From: Rhizobium sp. NXC14
Lineage (GTDB): Bacteria > Pseudomonadota > Alphaproteobacteria > Rhizobiales > Rhizobiaceae
Direction: 5' to 3'
DNA: 64,000 bases
NCBI RefSeq assembly: GCF_002117485.1
Contig: NZ_CP021030.1
Location: forward strand, 1,739,001-1,803,000
Of the stretch, positions 9,945 through 18,722 are shown piece after piece (position 1 is the first letter of the stretch; every line of letters begins with the position of its first letter). The notes below the pieces were generated by a model, which was given only the letters and a program-made list of their open reading frames with translations, did no database searches and was not told where the DNA came from. A program made the translations under genes and the position numbers.

Positions 9945-10538
9945 TTGCCTTTGGATAAAGATCTTCGTTTCGAGCCGGTGACGGCAGACCGGTGGGGCGA
10001 CTTCGAGACTCTGTTCGGCCCGCAGGGCGCTTTTTACAATTGCTGGTGTGTCGCGCTGCGCTTGCCGCATGCGGCGAGGACGACGATGACGGCCGACGAG
10101 CGCAAGGCGCATATGCGCGAACGGATCGGGGCCGGGCCGCCGCCGGGGATCATCTGTTATGCCGATGGCGGACCGGTCGCCTGGGTGCAGGTCGGGCCGC
10201 GCCACGACGTGCCGCAGTTCAATTCACCGCGCACCGTCTCGCGGCCGCTGGAGGAGGATGATGCGCGTGATCCCTCTATCTGGGCTGTCAGCTGCTTCTT
10301 CCTGCTGCCGAAACTGCGCGGCAGGGGATTAAGTCATCGCCTGCTCGCCGGCGCGATCGACCATGCCCGGCGCCAGGGCGCGCGGCTGCTCGAAGCCTGC
10401 CCGATCGATCATGCGAAGCAGTCGAAATCGGTGACGCTCTGCATCGGCTCGACGGCAATCTTCGAGGCAGCCGGTTTCGAGACGATTGCCAGACGCAAGG
10501 ACGGCCGTCCGCTCATGCGGCTGGAACTGCGCGGTTGA
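9945..10538 (+). CDS. GNAT-family N-acetyltransferase
   Basis: 197 residues from TTG 9945 (preceded by GGGAGC). GNAT features: a beta strand and acetyl-CoA loop in AVSCFFLLPKLRGRGLSHRLL (R/Q-x-x-G-x-G/A type, residues about 107-127) and a C-terminal AAGFETIARRKDG. The substrate cannot be told. It diverges from dinB across the SOS box. Its end overlaps the end of the convergent HAD gene by 26 bases. Confidence 0.8.
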   Translation: MPLDKDLRFEPVTADRWGDFETLFGPQGAFYNCWCVALRLPHAARTTMTADERKAHMRERIGAGPPPGIICYADGGPVAWVQVGPRHDVPQFNSPRTVSRPLEEDDARDPSIWAVSCFFLLPKLRGRGLSHRLLAGAIDHARRQGARLLEACPIDHAKQSKSVTLCIGSTAIFEAAGFETIARRKDGRPLMRLELRG

Positions 10539-11181
10539 TTGTGCCGGAAAGGAAGTGGGCCTCGATCAGCTCGGCCGCATGCGCCCAATCGGTGGCCCGG
10601 GTGATGTCGTCGGCTGCCGCCGGAGCGAAACGATGGACGGGCGAATCCGGCATCAGGTGAATGAGCAGGCAATTGGCGACGTGATCCCTGACGGAATGCA
10701 GATTGCGCGCCATATCGTCGATAAAGACAACGGGAAGGGAGCGGCTGGCATGCAAGGCGTGGACGATCGGCCCCTTGGGCTCTTCGCTGGCAAGCAGCGG
10801 AAAGAGCAGACCCATCCTGTCGAGCAGGCGACGGCGCTGCTCCTGGAACCGCGGCTGCATGGCCGTCAGAAACAGGACATCGGCCTCGCGCGAAAGCCGG
10901 TCGAGCGTTTCGACTACGCGGTCGAGCGGCGTCTGCCACAGCTCCTGCGCCTCGAAGAATTCCTCGATCAACCGGCTGACCTGCTGGTCCCCGATCTCCG
11001 TGCCGTCCGCTTTCGAGACGATGTTGCCGTGAAGCTTGAACGAGCGCGGCAGAAACGCGTGACCCTGGCTCTGAAGAAAAAGCTGGAAGGGGTCGATGAA
11101 CCGCAGCACGACATCGTCGACGTCGCAGACGATCAGCGGCCGCTCGCCGAGCCGGATGTGCGAAACATCGAACTTTGTCAC
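10513..11181 (-). CDS. HAD-superfamily hydrolase (putative phosphatase)
   Basis: 222 residues from GTG 11181. HAD motif I is CDVDDVV (D20 and D22), with motif II-like LFLTAMQP and motif IV-like VVFIDDMARN. This supports a Mg-dependent phosphoesterase. The substrate is unknown. The GTG begins 2 bases after the stop of the upstream DUF3572 gene (TGAGCGTG), so they form a translationally linked pair. The 3' end overlaps the acetyltransferase gene on the opposite strand. Confidence 0.82.
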   Translation of the reverse strand: MTKFDVSHIRLGERPLIVCDVDDVVLRFIDPFQLFLQSQGHAFLPRSFKLHGNIVSKADGTEIGDQQVSRLIEEFFEAQELWQTPLDRVVETLDRLSREADVLFLTAMQPRFQEQRRRLLDRMGLLFPLLASEEPKGPIVHALHASRSLPVVFIDDMARNLHSVRDHVANCLLIHLMPDSPVHRFAPAAADDITRATDWAHAAELIEAHFLSGTINRAVPAA

Positions 11182-11183
11182 GC

Positions 11184-11492
11184 TCAGTATTCTCCCGAAT
11201 CGAGCCCCGGCGAGGAGAAATGCCGCCAGGCGGCCGTCACCGTCTCCGGGCTGAGGCCACTCGCCGTGCAGAAGGCCATCGCCGTCGGTTCGTGGTTCAT
11301 CAGGAAGTCCATCATGCCTGAGAGGAAACCCGGATCGTTGACTGCGTTGCGCACCTGCTCGGGCGCCACGCCGGTGAGTGCGAGGAAGCGGCCGAACATG
11401 TCGGGATCGGCGGCAAGCCAGCCGAGCACGGCGATCGCCGTCTCGTGCGGCTCGGCCGCCTGTTGTTTCGAAGTCTTGAAGTTGCTTTGCAT
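11184..11492 (-). CDS. DUF3572 protein
   Basis: 102 residues of alpha-helical character (HETAIAVLGWLAADPDMFGRFL, then GFLSGMMDFLMNHE and ETVTAAWRHF). This resembles the DUF3572 family of small alphaproteobacterial proteins, whose role is not known. It is the first gene of a two-gene operon with the HAD hydrolase and is divergent from divK, with a 133-base shared promoter region. Confidence 0.78.
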   Translation of the reverse strand: MQSNFKTSKQQAAEPHETAIAVLGWLAADPDMFGRFLALTGVAPEQVRNAVNDPGFLSGMMDFLMNHEPTAMAFCTASGLSPETVTAAWRHFSSPGLDSGEY

Positions 11493-11625
11493 TTCGAGGG
11501 GTAAGTTACCTTTTCTTCAACCAAATACCGCTAGCGTGCGCTATCGGTTTCACGGAGCTATTCATCCGCATGTGCATTTCTCATGGGACGAACGACTGCG
11601 CGAACGGACGTAGGGACAGCTTGTC

Positions 11626-11997
11626 ATGCCCAAACAGGTAATGATTGTAGAAGATAACGAGCTCAACATGAAGCTCTTTCGCGACCTGATCGAGGCGTCC
11701 GGCTATACCACGATTCAGACGAGAAACGGCATGGAGGCGCTCGATCTGGCGCGCAAACATCGCCCCGACCTCATCCTCATGGATATCCAGCTTCCCGAGG
11801 TCTCCGGCCTCGAAGTCACGAAATGGCTGAAGGAAGATGACGAGCTGCATGTGATTCCCGTCATCGCCGTCACGGCTTTCGCGATGAAGGGCGATGAGGA
11901 ACGGATCCGCCAGGGCGGCTGCGAAGCCTATGTTTCCAAACCGATCTCGGTTCCGAAATTCATCGAGACGATCAAGACCTATCTGGGCGATGCCTGA
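11626..11997 (+). CDS. divK: Single-domain response regulator DivK
   Basis: 123 residues, a receiver domain only. The acidic pocket is E9/D10, the phospho-acceptor D53, and the switch residues T83 and K105 are all present. In alphaproteobacteria DivK is phosphorylated by DivJ, dephosphorylated by PleC, and acts through DivL/CckA to lower CtrA activity and time cell division. PleD follows after 18 bases in the same direction, the arrangement known from Caulobacter. Confidence 0.94.
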   Translation: MPKQVMIVEDNELNMKLFRDLIEASGYTTIQTRNGMEALDLARKHRPDLILMDIQLPEVSGLEVTKWLKEDDELHVIPVIAVTAFAMKGDEERIRQGGCEAYVSKPISVPKFIETIKTYLGDA

Positions 11998-12015
11998 CGC
12001 ATCGGAAAGACCATT

Positions 12016-13389
12016 ATGACCGCGCGAATACTGGTGGTTGACGATATTCCAGCCAACGTGAAGCTGCTTGAAGCGCGGCTGCTCGCGGAGTATTTCGACG
12101 TGATGACCGCGGCCGACGGTCACGAAGCGCTAGCAATCTGCGAGCGCAACCAGGTCGACCTGATCCTGCTCGACATCATGATGCCCGGTATTGATGGCTT
12201 CGAGGTCTGCGAGCGGCTGAAGGCCAGTCAGAAAACCGCCCATATTCCAGTCGTCATGGTCACCGCACTCGACCAGCCGGCCGATCGGGTACGCGGTCTG
12301 AAGGCCGGCGCCGACGATTTTCTCACCAAGCCGGTCAATGATCTGCAGTTGATCTCGCGGGTGAAGAGCCTGCTGCGGCTGAAGACGTTGAGTGACGAAC
12401 TGCGCATCCGCGCCGACACCGCTCATACGATGGGCATGGGCGACCTCATGCAGGCAGCCGAAGGCCGTGGCGACGAGGCCGGCCAGGTGCTATTGGTCGA
12501 CGGCCGCGCCAATTCTCAAGAGCGCATCGTCAGGGCGCTGAAGCCCATCGCCGATGTGCTTGCGCTCTCCGATCCGCAGGCCGCCCTCTTCGAGGCGGCC
12601 GAGAACGCGTTCGATCTCGTCATCGTCAATGCCAATTTCGACGATTACGATCCGCTTCGGCTCTGCTCGCAACTGCGCTCGTTGGAGCGCACACGCTTCC
12701 TCCCGATCCTGATCATCACCGAGCAGGGCACCGACGACATGGTCGTCCGCGCGCTTGATCTCGGCGTCAACGACTACATCATCCGCCCCGTCGATCCCAA
12801 CGAGCTCGTCGCCCGCAGCCTGACGCAGATCCGTCGCAAGCGTTATAACGATCGTCTGCGCGCCAGCGTCAAGCAGACGATCGAGCTTGCCGTGACCGAT
12901 CCACTGACTGGCCTTTACAACAGACGTTATCTCGACAATCACCTGAACGTGCTCTTCAACCGGTCGATGGCGCGGGGCCGGCCGCTTTCGGTGCTGATCA
13001 CCGATATCGACCGTTTCAAGCAGGTGAACGACACATACGGCCATGACGGCGGCGACGAAGTGCTGCGCGAATTCGCAAACCGCGTCCGTTCAACCATCCG
13101 CGGCGCCGACCTCGCCTGCCGTTACGGCGGGGAGGAATTCGTCGTGGTGATGCCGGACACCTCGCCTGAAGTTGCCGCAGCCGTCGCCGAGCGCCTGCGC
13201 GCGGCTGTCGAAAGCGCTCCCTTCATGCTGAAGCGCTCAAGTGAAGCCCTGGCCGTCACAGCGTCCTTCGGCATCGCCTCGCGCTTCGGCGCGGTGCTGA
13301 CGCCGGACCAACTGATGAAGCAGGCCGATCTAGCTCTTTACCAGGCCAAGAATACCGGCCGCAATCGCGTGGTCGCAGCGGCCGCTTGA
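12016..13389 (+). CDS. pleD: Diguanylate cyclase response regulator PleD
   Basis: 457 residues: receiver domain 1 (phospho-acceptor D53, K105), a second receiver-like adaptor (about 157-280) and a GGDEF domain (about 290-455) with active-site GGEEF at 371-375. The allosteric I-site RxxD is RGAD at 362-365, so product inhibition by c-di-GMP is expected. It makes c-di-GMP at the pole during the motile-to-sessile transition in relatives. It is probably co-transcribed with divK. Confidence 0.95.
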   Translation: MTARILVVDDIPANVKLLEARLLAEYFDVMTAADGHEALAICERNQVDLILLDIMMPGIDGFEVCERLKASQKTAHIPVVMVTALDQPADRVRGLKAGADDFLTKPVNDLQLISRVKSLLRLKTLSDELRIRADTAHTMGMGDLMQAAEGRGDEAGQVLLVDGRANSQERIVRALKPIADVLALSDPQAALFEAAENAFDLVIVNANFDDYDPLRLCSQLRSLERTRFLPILIITEQGTDDMVVRALDLGVNDYIIRPVDPNELVARSLTQIRRKRYNDRLRASVKQTIELAVTDPLTGLYNRRYLDNHLNVLFNRSMARGRPLSVLITDIDRFKQVNDTYGHDGGDEVLREFANRVRSTIRGADLACRYGGEEFVVVMPDTSPEVAAAVAERLRAAVESAPFMLKRSSEALAVTASFGIASRFGAVLTPDQLMKQADLALYQAKNTGRNRVVAAAA

Positions 13390-13925
13390 CGAATCACTTG
13401 GGCGCCATACGCGCCATTTGCGGGTTTTCCACTGCGGTAAGCGATTTGTTACCAATTTTTAACCTTCGCCTGTGCGACGTAGGCCCAAATTTTTGCAGCC
13501 CGGTAACCAAAAAATGGACTCTCGGCGTTGCTGTGGATAGGGCGGCGGCGCGACAGTCTCCGGAATGTTGGAGCCCAGCCCAAAATGAAATGAAAACTAT
13601 AAAAAACGCCCGTCGCCAACGGGGTCAAATAAAGTGTGTCGGCATCACCTCACGTAAGGGGAGGAGCTGCTTAAGTTATTAAGGTATATTGTCGAACTTC
13701 TTCGAGTCCCTCGTCATTAGGCTTTGCCGTCAAGCAGAGCCGTCAAATCTTTGTATGTTCCAAAACTGGACTTTTAACCATAGAATCAAGCTCAGAAAAT
13801 TCATCATTAAGAATTTGTTGATTTTCTTTCATTTCTGCGCAAATTATCGGCTCATAAAAGAAGCGCTCCGCAGAGGAGCTGTCGATACCCCATGATGCTC
13901 AGGTCCGCCGCATCTCCTGGGTCGT
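13390..13925. other. AT-richer spacer after pleD, no gene supported
   Basis: 536 bases with clearly lower GC than the flanks, especially 13690-13870. Two open frames on the plus strand (13386-13682 and 13689-13895) have no ribosome site, odd composition and no family resemblance, so they are not called. The lower GC may mark old inserted or decayed DNA. Confidence 0.45.
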
Positions 13926-14040
13926 GGGGTCGGTCGGCTAGTAGGCAAGTCATAACGGTTCCTCGTGCCGTTTTGCATGCTGGCCGACCCCCTTTCAAGA
14001 AAGCGCCGCCACTTCCCGAAGATGGAAGGGCGGCGTTTGT
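13926..14040 (+). ncRNA. Candidate structured RNA ending in a terminator-like hairpin
   Basis: Arms GGGGTCGG (13926-13933) and CCGACCCC (13984-13991) are exact complements and enclose an inner hairpin AACGG...CCGTT. A second hairpin follows with stem CGCCGCC (14004-14010) / GGCGGCG (14029-14035) and an inner CTTCC/GGAAG continuation, then TTTGTCTGTTT. That looks like the end of a transcript on the plus strand. No known family was recognised. Transcription is an inference. Confidence 0.4.
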
Positions 14041-14080
14041 CTGTTTGCGCTATCATTTTCCAAGGCGGTCCCAGGACAAT

Positions 14081-14107
14081 AAAAAACGCGCAACCCGAAG
14101 GCGCGCG
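14081..14107 (-). terminator. Rho-independent terminator of rpmG
   Basis: On the minus strand a GC-rich hairpin (GCGCG / CGCGC arms around CTTCGGGTT) is followed by a run of six T. It lies 28 bases after the rpmG stop codon. Confidence 0.75.
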
Positions 14108-14134
14108 CTTTTTGAAATCCGTCAGGCCAAGTGA

Positions 14135-14302
14135 TTACTTGATCTTGGTTTCCTTGAACTCGACATGCTTCTTAGCAATCGGGTCATACTTCGTCTTCGT
14201 CATCTTGTCCGTCATCGTACGGCTGTTCTTCGTCGTGACGTAGAAGAAACCGGTGTCGGCTGTCGACAGCAGCTTGATCTTGATTGTTGTAGCCTTGGCC
14301 AT
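14135..14302 (-). CDS. rpmG: 50S ribosomal protein L33, Cys-less form
   Basis: 55 residues from the ATG at 14302, which starts [20 protein letters not shown]. Longer upstream in-frame extension is rejected because the family starts here and AGGCAGGAC precedes it. It contains no cysteine, so this is the zinc-free L33 type. It is a component of the large subunit near the E site. Confidence 0.95.
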   Translation of the reverse strand: MAKATTIKIKLLSTADTGFFYVTTKNSRTMTDKMTKTKYDPIAKKHVEFKETKIK

Positions 14303-14394
14303 GGTCGTCCTGCCTTTAAGAAAATGAAAGCCGTGGAAGCCGGATGGGCTCCACGGCAAATTCTGGCGCGAAACTACGAATCCCGCCCGAAAAG

Positions 14395-15579
14395 TCAAGT
14401 CCGTTTTCGAACGAACATCAATCTGATGCCGGAAAGTAGGGCATAAAGACCGAAGAAAGCGGCAATCGCCCAGGCAAAACCATTATTTCCGGCGACGTCG
14501 ATTGCTGCGCCGATCACCTGTGGCCCAGCCACGGTTCCCACCGCATAACAGAAGACGAAGGCGGCATTGGCCGCAGCCAGATCGGAACCCGTCAGCCGCG
14601 AACCGAGATGGCTGAGGCCAACCGTGTAGAGGCCGGAGACGCAGCCGCCCCAGAAGAGCAGCATCCCGGCCATCAGCAGCCAGTTGTTGACCAGGATCGG
14701 CAGCGTCATCGAGCCGACAAAGCCCATCAGCGCCATCCCTGCCAGAAGCGGTCGCTTGTCGCGGATGCGGTCGGAGAGCAGGCCGAGCGGAATCTGGAAG
14801 ATGACGTTGCCGACGCCCATCATCGTGAGCAGCAGCGCCGCCTGCGATTCGGTGAAATGGGCGCGCACGGCAAAAATCGGAAAAAGTGACAGCCCGCCAG
14901 CTTCGACCGCGCCGAAGATGAAGACGGCAGCCGTCGCTGTCGGCACCAGCAGGACGTAGCGCATGAAATGCAATTCCGGCTTTTCCTCGAGCACCGGGCT
15001 TTCGTCACGGGCGATGAAAATCGGAATGGCGGCAAGCAGGATCGCGCCCGCGCCGACTAGGAAGGGAAAGATGCCGTCGCTGCCGAGTATGGAAAAGAGC
15101 AGGGGTCCTGCGGCGAATCCAATGGAAAGCACGGTCGCATAAATGCCGAGCACAAAGCCGCGCTTGGATGGCGGCGAGGCGGCGTTGATCCAGAACTCGG
15201 AGAGGATGAACAGCGTCGTCGTTGCGCCATGGAAGGCGAAACGCAGCGGAAACCACATCCAGAAATCCTGGGCATAATAGAAGCCGAGTGCACTCAGCGC
15301 CGAAATCAGCACCGCCCAGAGCATCGTCGGCGCAACGCCGTATTTATGAGCGAGCTTTGTGGTAACAGGGGCCGCGGCCATCGCCGAAATCCCGGCCATC
15401 GCCGTGTTGAGCCCGATCAGCGTAGACGAGATGCCGCGTTTTTCGAGGATGATGCTGAGAAGCGGGAGTCCGAGACCGATTGCTATGCCGACGGCTGAAA
15501 TGGACGAGATGGCTGCCACCAGAGAAGGCCAATGGATTTCTTCGACATCGCCCGGTGTGCCGGTTCTCGGCTGAGACAT
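14395..15579 (-). CDS. MFS transporter
   Basis: 394 residues with about twelve hydrophobic segments. The loop [13 protein letters not shown] after about residue 255 resembles the MFS signature between segments, and a second half starts near [21 protein letters not shown]. Overall it resembles the YcaD-like subgroup of major facilitators. The substrate is unknown. It is preceded by an isolated promoter region and is a single-gene unit, with its stop about 90 bases before the rpmG start. Confidence 0.85.
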   Translation of the reverse strand: MSQPRTGTPGDVEEIHWPSLVAAISSISAVGIAIGLGLPLLSIILEKRGISSTLIGLNTAMAGISAMAAAPVTTKLAHKYGVAPTMLWAVLISALSALGFYYAQDFWMWFPLRFAFHGATTTLFILSEFWINAASPPSKRGFVLGIYATVLSIGFAAGPLLFSILGSDGIFPFLVGAGAILLAAIPIFIARDESPVLEEKPELHFMRYVLLVPTATAAVFIFGAVEAGGLSLFPIFAVRAHFTESQAALLLTMMGVGNVIFQIPLGLLSDRIRDKRPLLAGMALMGFVGSMTLPILVNNWLLMAGMLLFWGGCVSGLYTVGLSHLGSRLTGSDLAAANAAFVFCYAVGTVAGPQVIGAAIDVAGNNGFAWAIAAFFGLYALLSGIRLMFVRKRT

Positions 15580-15830
15580 TTATCCATCCTTAGAAAGCTG
15601 CGCGAGCGAATCGAACTCTCGTCTCACAGAGAAGGGACACAGATGTGCCAAATCCAGGTGACGGGCGGCGTTTCGCAGTATTTCCGATGTGATCTGCGGA
15701 ATGTAAAGCCTGTTCAGACAAGAAAAGCTTACCATGTCAAGTCGTTGAAAGATCGTTGACTCCCGCGTGTCGGTAGTGGTCGGTGGAGCGCTGGCACTAC
15801 ACGCTAAATATGTCTGGAAGGTGAAGGCGC

Positions 15831-16277
15831 TCAATCCGGCCGGCGGGGAAGCTCGTAATCATCGGGACTTTCGCTCTCGCCGCCGAAACCATGCATGCGT
15901 AGCGCCCATTGCAGACCGATGACGCCGCCCTTGATCGGCTGGATCGAGGCGAGCGCGGCGATGACCGTGATCGGCGCCCATATGGCAAGATGGACCCATA
16001 CCGGCAACACGAAGGTCAGATCGGTCAGCATGTAGCCGCCGACGATGACGTGGCCGAGGACCAGGATGACGATATAGGGCGGCAGGTCGTCGGAGCGATG
16101 GTGATGGATCGCCTCGCCGCAGGCGGCGCAATGATCGACCGGTTTCAAAAAGGCGCGGAAGAGCTTGCCTTCGCCGCAGGCCGGGCAGCGGTTCATCAGC
16201 CCGCGCATGATGGAACGCCCGAGCGGACGCTCGGCTTCGGCCCCGTAGCGGGCGACCGGATCGGTCGGTGTGTTCAT
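15831..16277 (-). CDS. DUF983 membrane protein with zinc-ribbon-like cysteines
   Basis: 148 residues. CPACGEGKLF and, 19 residues later, CAACGEAIHHHRSDD form a four-cysteine motif, followed by two membrane segments (PYIVILVLGHVIVGGYML and VHLAIWAPITVIAALASI). This is the DUF983 architecture, whose role is not known, though in some relatives the genes lie near cytochrome oxidase assembly genes. It lies downstream of rnr with a 71-base gap on the same strand and may belong to that operon. Confidence 0.82.
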   Translation of the reverse strand: MNTPTDPVARYGAEAERPLGRSIMRGLMNRCPACGEGKLFRAFLKPVDHCAACGEAIHHHRSDDLPPYIVILVLGHVIVGGYMLTDLTFVLPVWVHLAIWAPITVIAALASIQPIKGGVIGLQWALRMHGFGGESESPDDYELPRRPD

Positions 16278-16348
16278 TGCATCTTCCTCTGTCAGGCAGA
16301 AAGCATGAAGCGCCGCAATAGGACCATTGCTGCTTTCGGCACAGCGGC

Positions 16349-18721
16349 TTAGCGGCGTCCGCGCGGGGGACGCGTTCCCGGTTTCTTGCGGACCTGGCCG
16401 CTGTCTCGGCGGCCGGCCTTATGAAAGGATCGCACTGCCGTCGGCATCTCGCGTCCTTCGCTCAGCATCTCGAAGCGCAAGGCCCCGGCAAGCGGGATTG
16501 CTTCCGCAAGCTTCACGGTGACGCTGTCGCCAAGACGATAGCCGAGGCCCGTCTTTTCACCCGACAGTGCCTGATGCGCCTCGTCATAGATGAAATAATC
16601 GGTGCCGAGCGTAGATATAGGGACGAAACCGTCGGCGCCATAGTCCGGTAAGGTGATAAAGAGCCCGGACTTCGTAACTCCGGAGACGCGGCCGGCAAAC
16701 TCCTCGCCGACGCGGGTGCTCAAATGATGGGCGATCAGCCGGTCGATGGTCTCGCGCTCGGCCGCCATCGCCCGGCGCTCGAAGGTCGAGATTTCGGCGG
16801 CGATATCGTCGAGCGAGGCTTCTTCGTCGGGAGTGATGCCGCCTTCGCCGAAACCGAGCGAACCGACGAGCGCGCGATGCACGATGAGATCGGCGTAGCG
16901 GCGGATCGGCGAGGTGAAGTGGGCGTATTTCATCAGGTTGAGGCCGAAATGTCCGATATTCTCCGGACTGTAGATCGCCTGGCTTTGCGAGCGCAGCACC
17001 ATCTCATTGACCATGGTCTGATGCGCCGTACCTTCCGCTTTCGCCAGAATGCCGTTGAAGCTGTTGGCGCGCACATTGCCGCCCTTGGCGAGCGAGATGC
17101 CGAGTGTCGCCAGGAACTCGCGCAAGACTTCCTGCTTGGCAAGCGTTGGACCATCATGGATGCGGTAGACCAACGGCTGGCGCTTCTTCTCGAGCGTTTC
17201 GGCGGCGCAGACATTCGCCTGGATCATCATCTCTTCGATCAGCTTGTGCGCATCGAGCCGCGGCGGCACGAAGACCCGGTCGACGGTGCCGTCTGATTTC
17301 AGCAGAATCTTGCGCTCCGGCATGTCGAGTTCCAGCGGCTGGCGCCGATCGCGTCCGCGCTTCATCACCCCATAGGCATGCCAGAGCGGTTTCAGGATCG
17401 CCTCGAGCATCGGTTCGGTCTTGTCGTCCGGACTTCCGTCGATCGCCGCCTGCGCTTGCTGATAGGAGAGCTTAGCGGCACTCTTCATCATGATGCGATG
17501 AAAGGTATGGCCGATCTTGCGGCCTTCGCCCGAGAAGCTCATGCGCACGGCGAGCGCCGGCCGGTCGACGCCTTCCTTCAGCGAGCAGAGATCATTGGAG
17601 ATGCGCTCCGGCAGCATCGGCACGACGCGATCGGGGAAATAGACCGAGTTGCCGCGCTTCAGCGCTTCGCGGTCGAGCGGCGAATTGGGGCGGACATACC
17701 AGGAGACGTCGGCAATCGCGACGGTGACGATGACGCCGCCAGGATTGTCGGGCGAGGGATCGAGTTCGGCGTAAACTGCGTCGTCATGGTCCTTGGCGTC
17801 GGCCGGATCGATGGTGATCAGCGGCATGTTACGCCAGTCTTCACGATGCGCCATCGTCGCTGGTTTTGCGGCTTCTGCCTCCGCGATCACGGCCGGCGGG
17901 AAGACATGCGGGATGCCGTGCGCATGGATCGCGATCATCGAGATCGCCTTTTCCGAGCCGACCGAGCCGACGACGGAAAGGACCTTGGCTCGCGGCAGGC
18001 CGAAGCGTCCGAGGCGCGCGACTTCGATCTCGACCAGGTCGCCGTCCTTGGCGCCGCCGGTGAAGTCGGGATCGATCACCATCTCTTCGCCGCGCCGTTC
18101 GATCGGCAACAGGCGGCCGCCACCGCCCGGCGCGCTGCGGAAAACGCCCATCGCCGCACCGCGGCGCCTGTCGATCACCTTGATGATACGCGCCGTATAA
18201 GCCGGTCCGCCGCGATCGACGGCCGGGAAGATCTTCGCCAGGATTCGGTCGCCGAGGCCGGCGACGGGTGCCTTGCCCTTACCCTGGCGGCCTGCGGGCG
18301 ATTGCTGGCGGATGGCGACGGCAGGCGCCACACCCTGCTCCTCCGGCCATTCCGCCGGCCGGCCGATCAAGTCGCCGTCCTTGTCGCGCGTCGTGATGTC
18401 GAGAACGGTGACGGGCGGAAGAGCGCCGGGACGAATGAGCGACTTGCGGCTCTTTTGCAGCATGCCTTCCTGCTCGAGTTCCTGCAGCATGTGCTTGAGC
18501 TCGACGCGGCTGTCGCCTTTCAGCCCGAACGCCTTGGCGAGTTCACGCTTGGAAGCCTTCTGCGGATGATCGGCGATGAAACGCAGGATCACTTCGCGCG
18601 AGGGCAGCGTGCCATGGACGATGTTCAGCGGTTCGACAGCGGAAGCATCCCTGCCGGCGCGGCCGATCTTGCCCGGGCGCTTGCCCGCGAGGTTCGTTCT
18701 GTCGCGCGGTGTCCTGCTCAC
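16349..18721 (-). CDS. rnr: Ribonuclease R
   Basis: 790 residues from GTG 18721. An N-terminal winged-helix region (ILRFIADHPQKASKRELAKAFGL) is followed by cold-shock domains, then the RNB exonuclease core with metal-binding PADAKDHDDAVYAELD. An S1 domain near the C-terminus (GEEFAGRVSGVTKSGLFITL) and a basic tail complete it. It degrades structured RNA 3' to 5'. The GTG sits one base after the topA stop (TGACGTG), so the two are translationally coupled, an order common in alphaproteobacteria. Confidence 0.95.
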   Translation of the reverse strand: MSRTPRDRTNLAGKRPGKIGRAGRDASAVEPLNIVHGTLPSREVILRFIADHPQKASKRELAKAFGLKGDSRVELKHMLQELEQEGMLQKSRKSLIRPGALPPVTVLDITTRDKDGDLIGRPAEWPEEQGVAPAVAIRQQSPAGRQGKGKAPVAGLGDRILAKIFPAVDRGGPAYTARIIKVIDRRRGAAMGVFRSAPGGGGRLLPIERRGEEMVIDPDFTGGAKDGDLVEIEVARLGRFGLPRAKVLSVVGSVGSEKAISMIAIHAHGIPHVFPPAVIAEAEAAKPATMAHREDWRNMPLITIDPADAKDHDDAVYAELDPSPDNPGGVIVTVAIADVSWYVRPNSPLDREALKRGNSVYFPDRVVPMLPERISNDLCSLKEGVDRPALAVRMSFSGEGRKIGHTFHRIMMKSAAKLSYQQAQAAIDGSPDDKTEPMLEAILKPLWHAYGVMKRGRDRRQPLELDMPERKILLKSDGTVDRVFVPPRLDAHKLIEEMMIQANVCAAETLEKKRQPLVYRIHDGPTLAKQEVLREFLATLGISLAKGGNVRANSFNGILAKAEGTAHQTMVNEMVLRSQSQAIYSPENIGHFGLNLMKYAHFTSPIRRYADLIVHRALVGSLGFGEGGITPDEEASLDDIAAEISTFERRAMAAERETIDRLIAHHLSTRVGEEFAGRVSGVTKSGLFITLPDYGADGFVPISTLGTDYFIYDEAHQALSGEKTGLGYRLGDSVTVKLAEAIPLAGALRFEMLSEGREMPTAVRSFHKAGRRDSGQVRKKPGTRPPRGRR

Positions 18722-18722
18722 G

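Noticed and set aside
11500..11540. Possible CtrA binding site upstream of divK (TTACCTTTTCTTCAA)
   Set aside because: Only a poor match to TTAA-N7-TTAA; not strong enough to call.
13386..13895. Two plus-strand open frames after pleD
   Set aside because: No ribosome site, AT-rich odd composition and no recognisable protein features.
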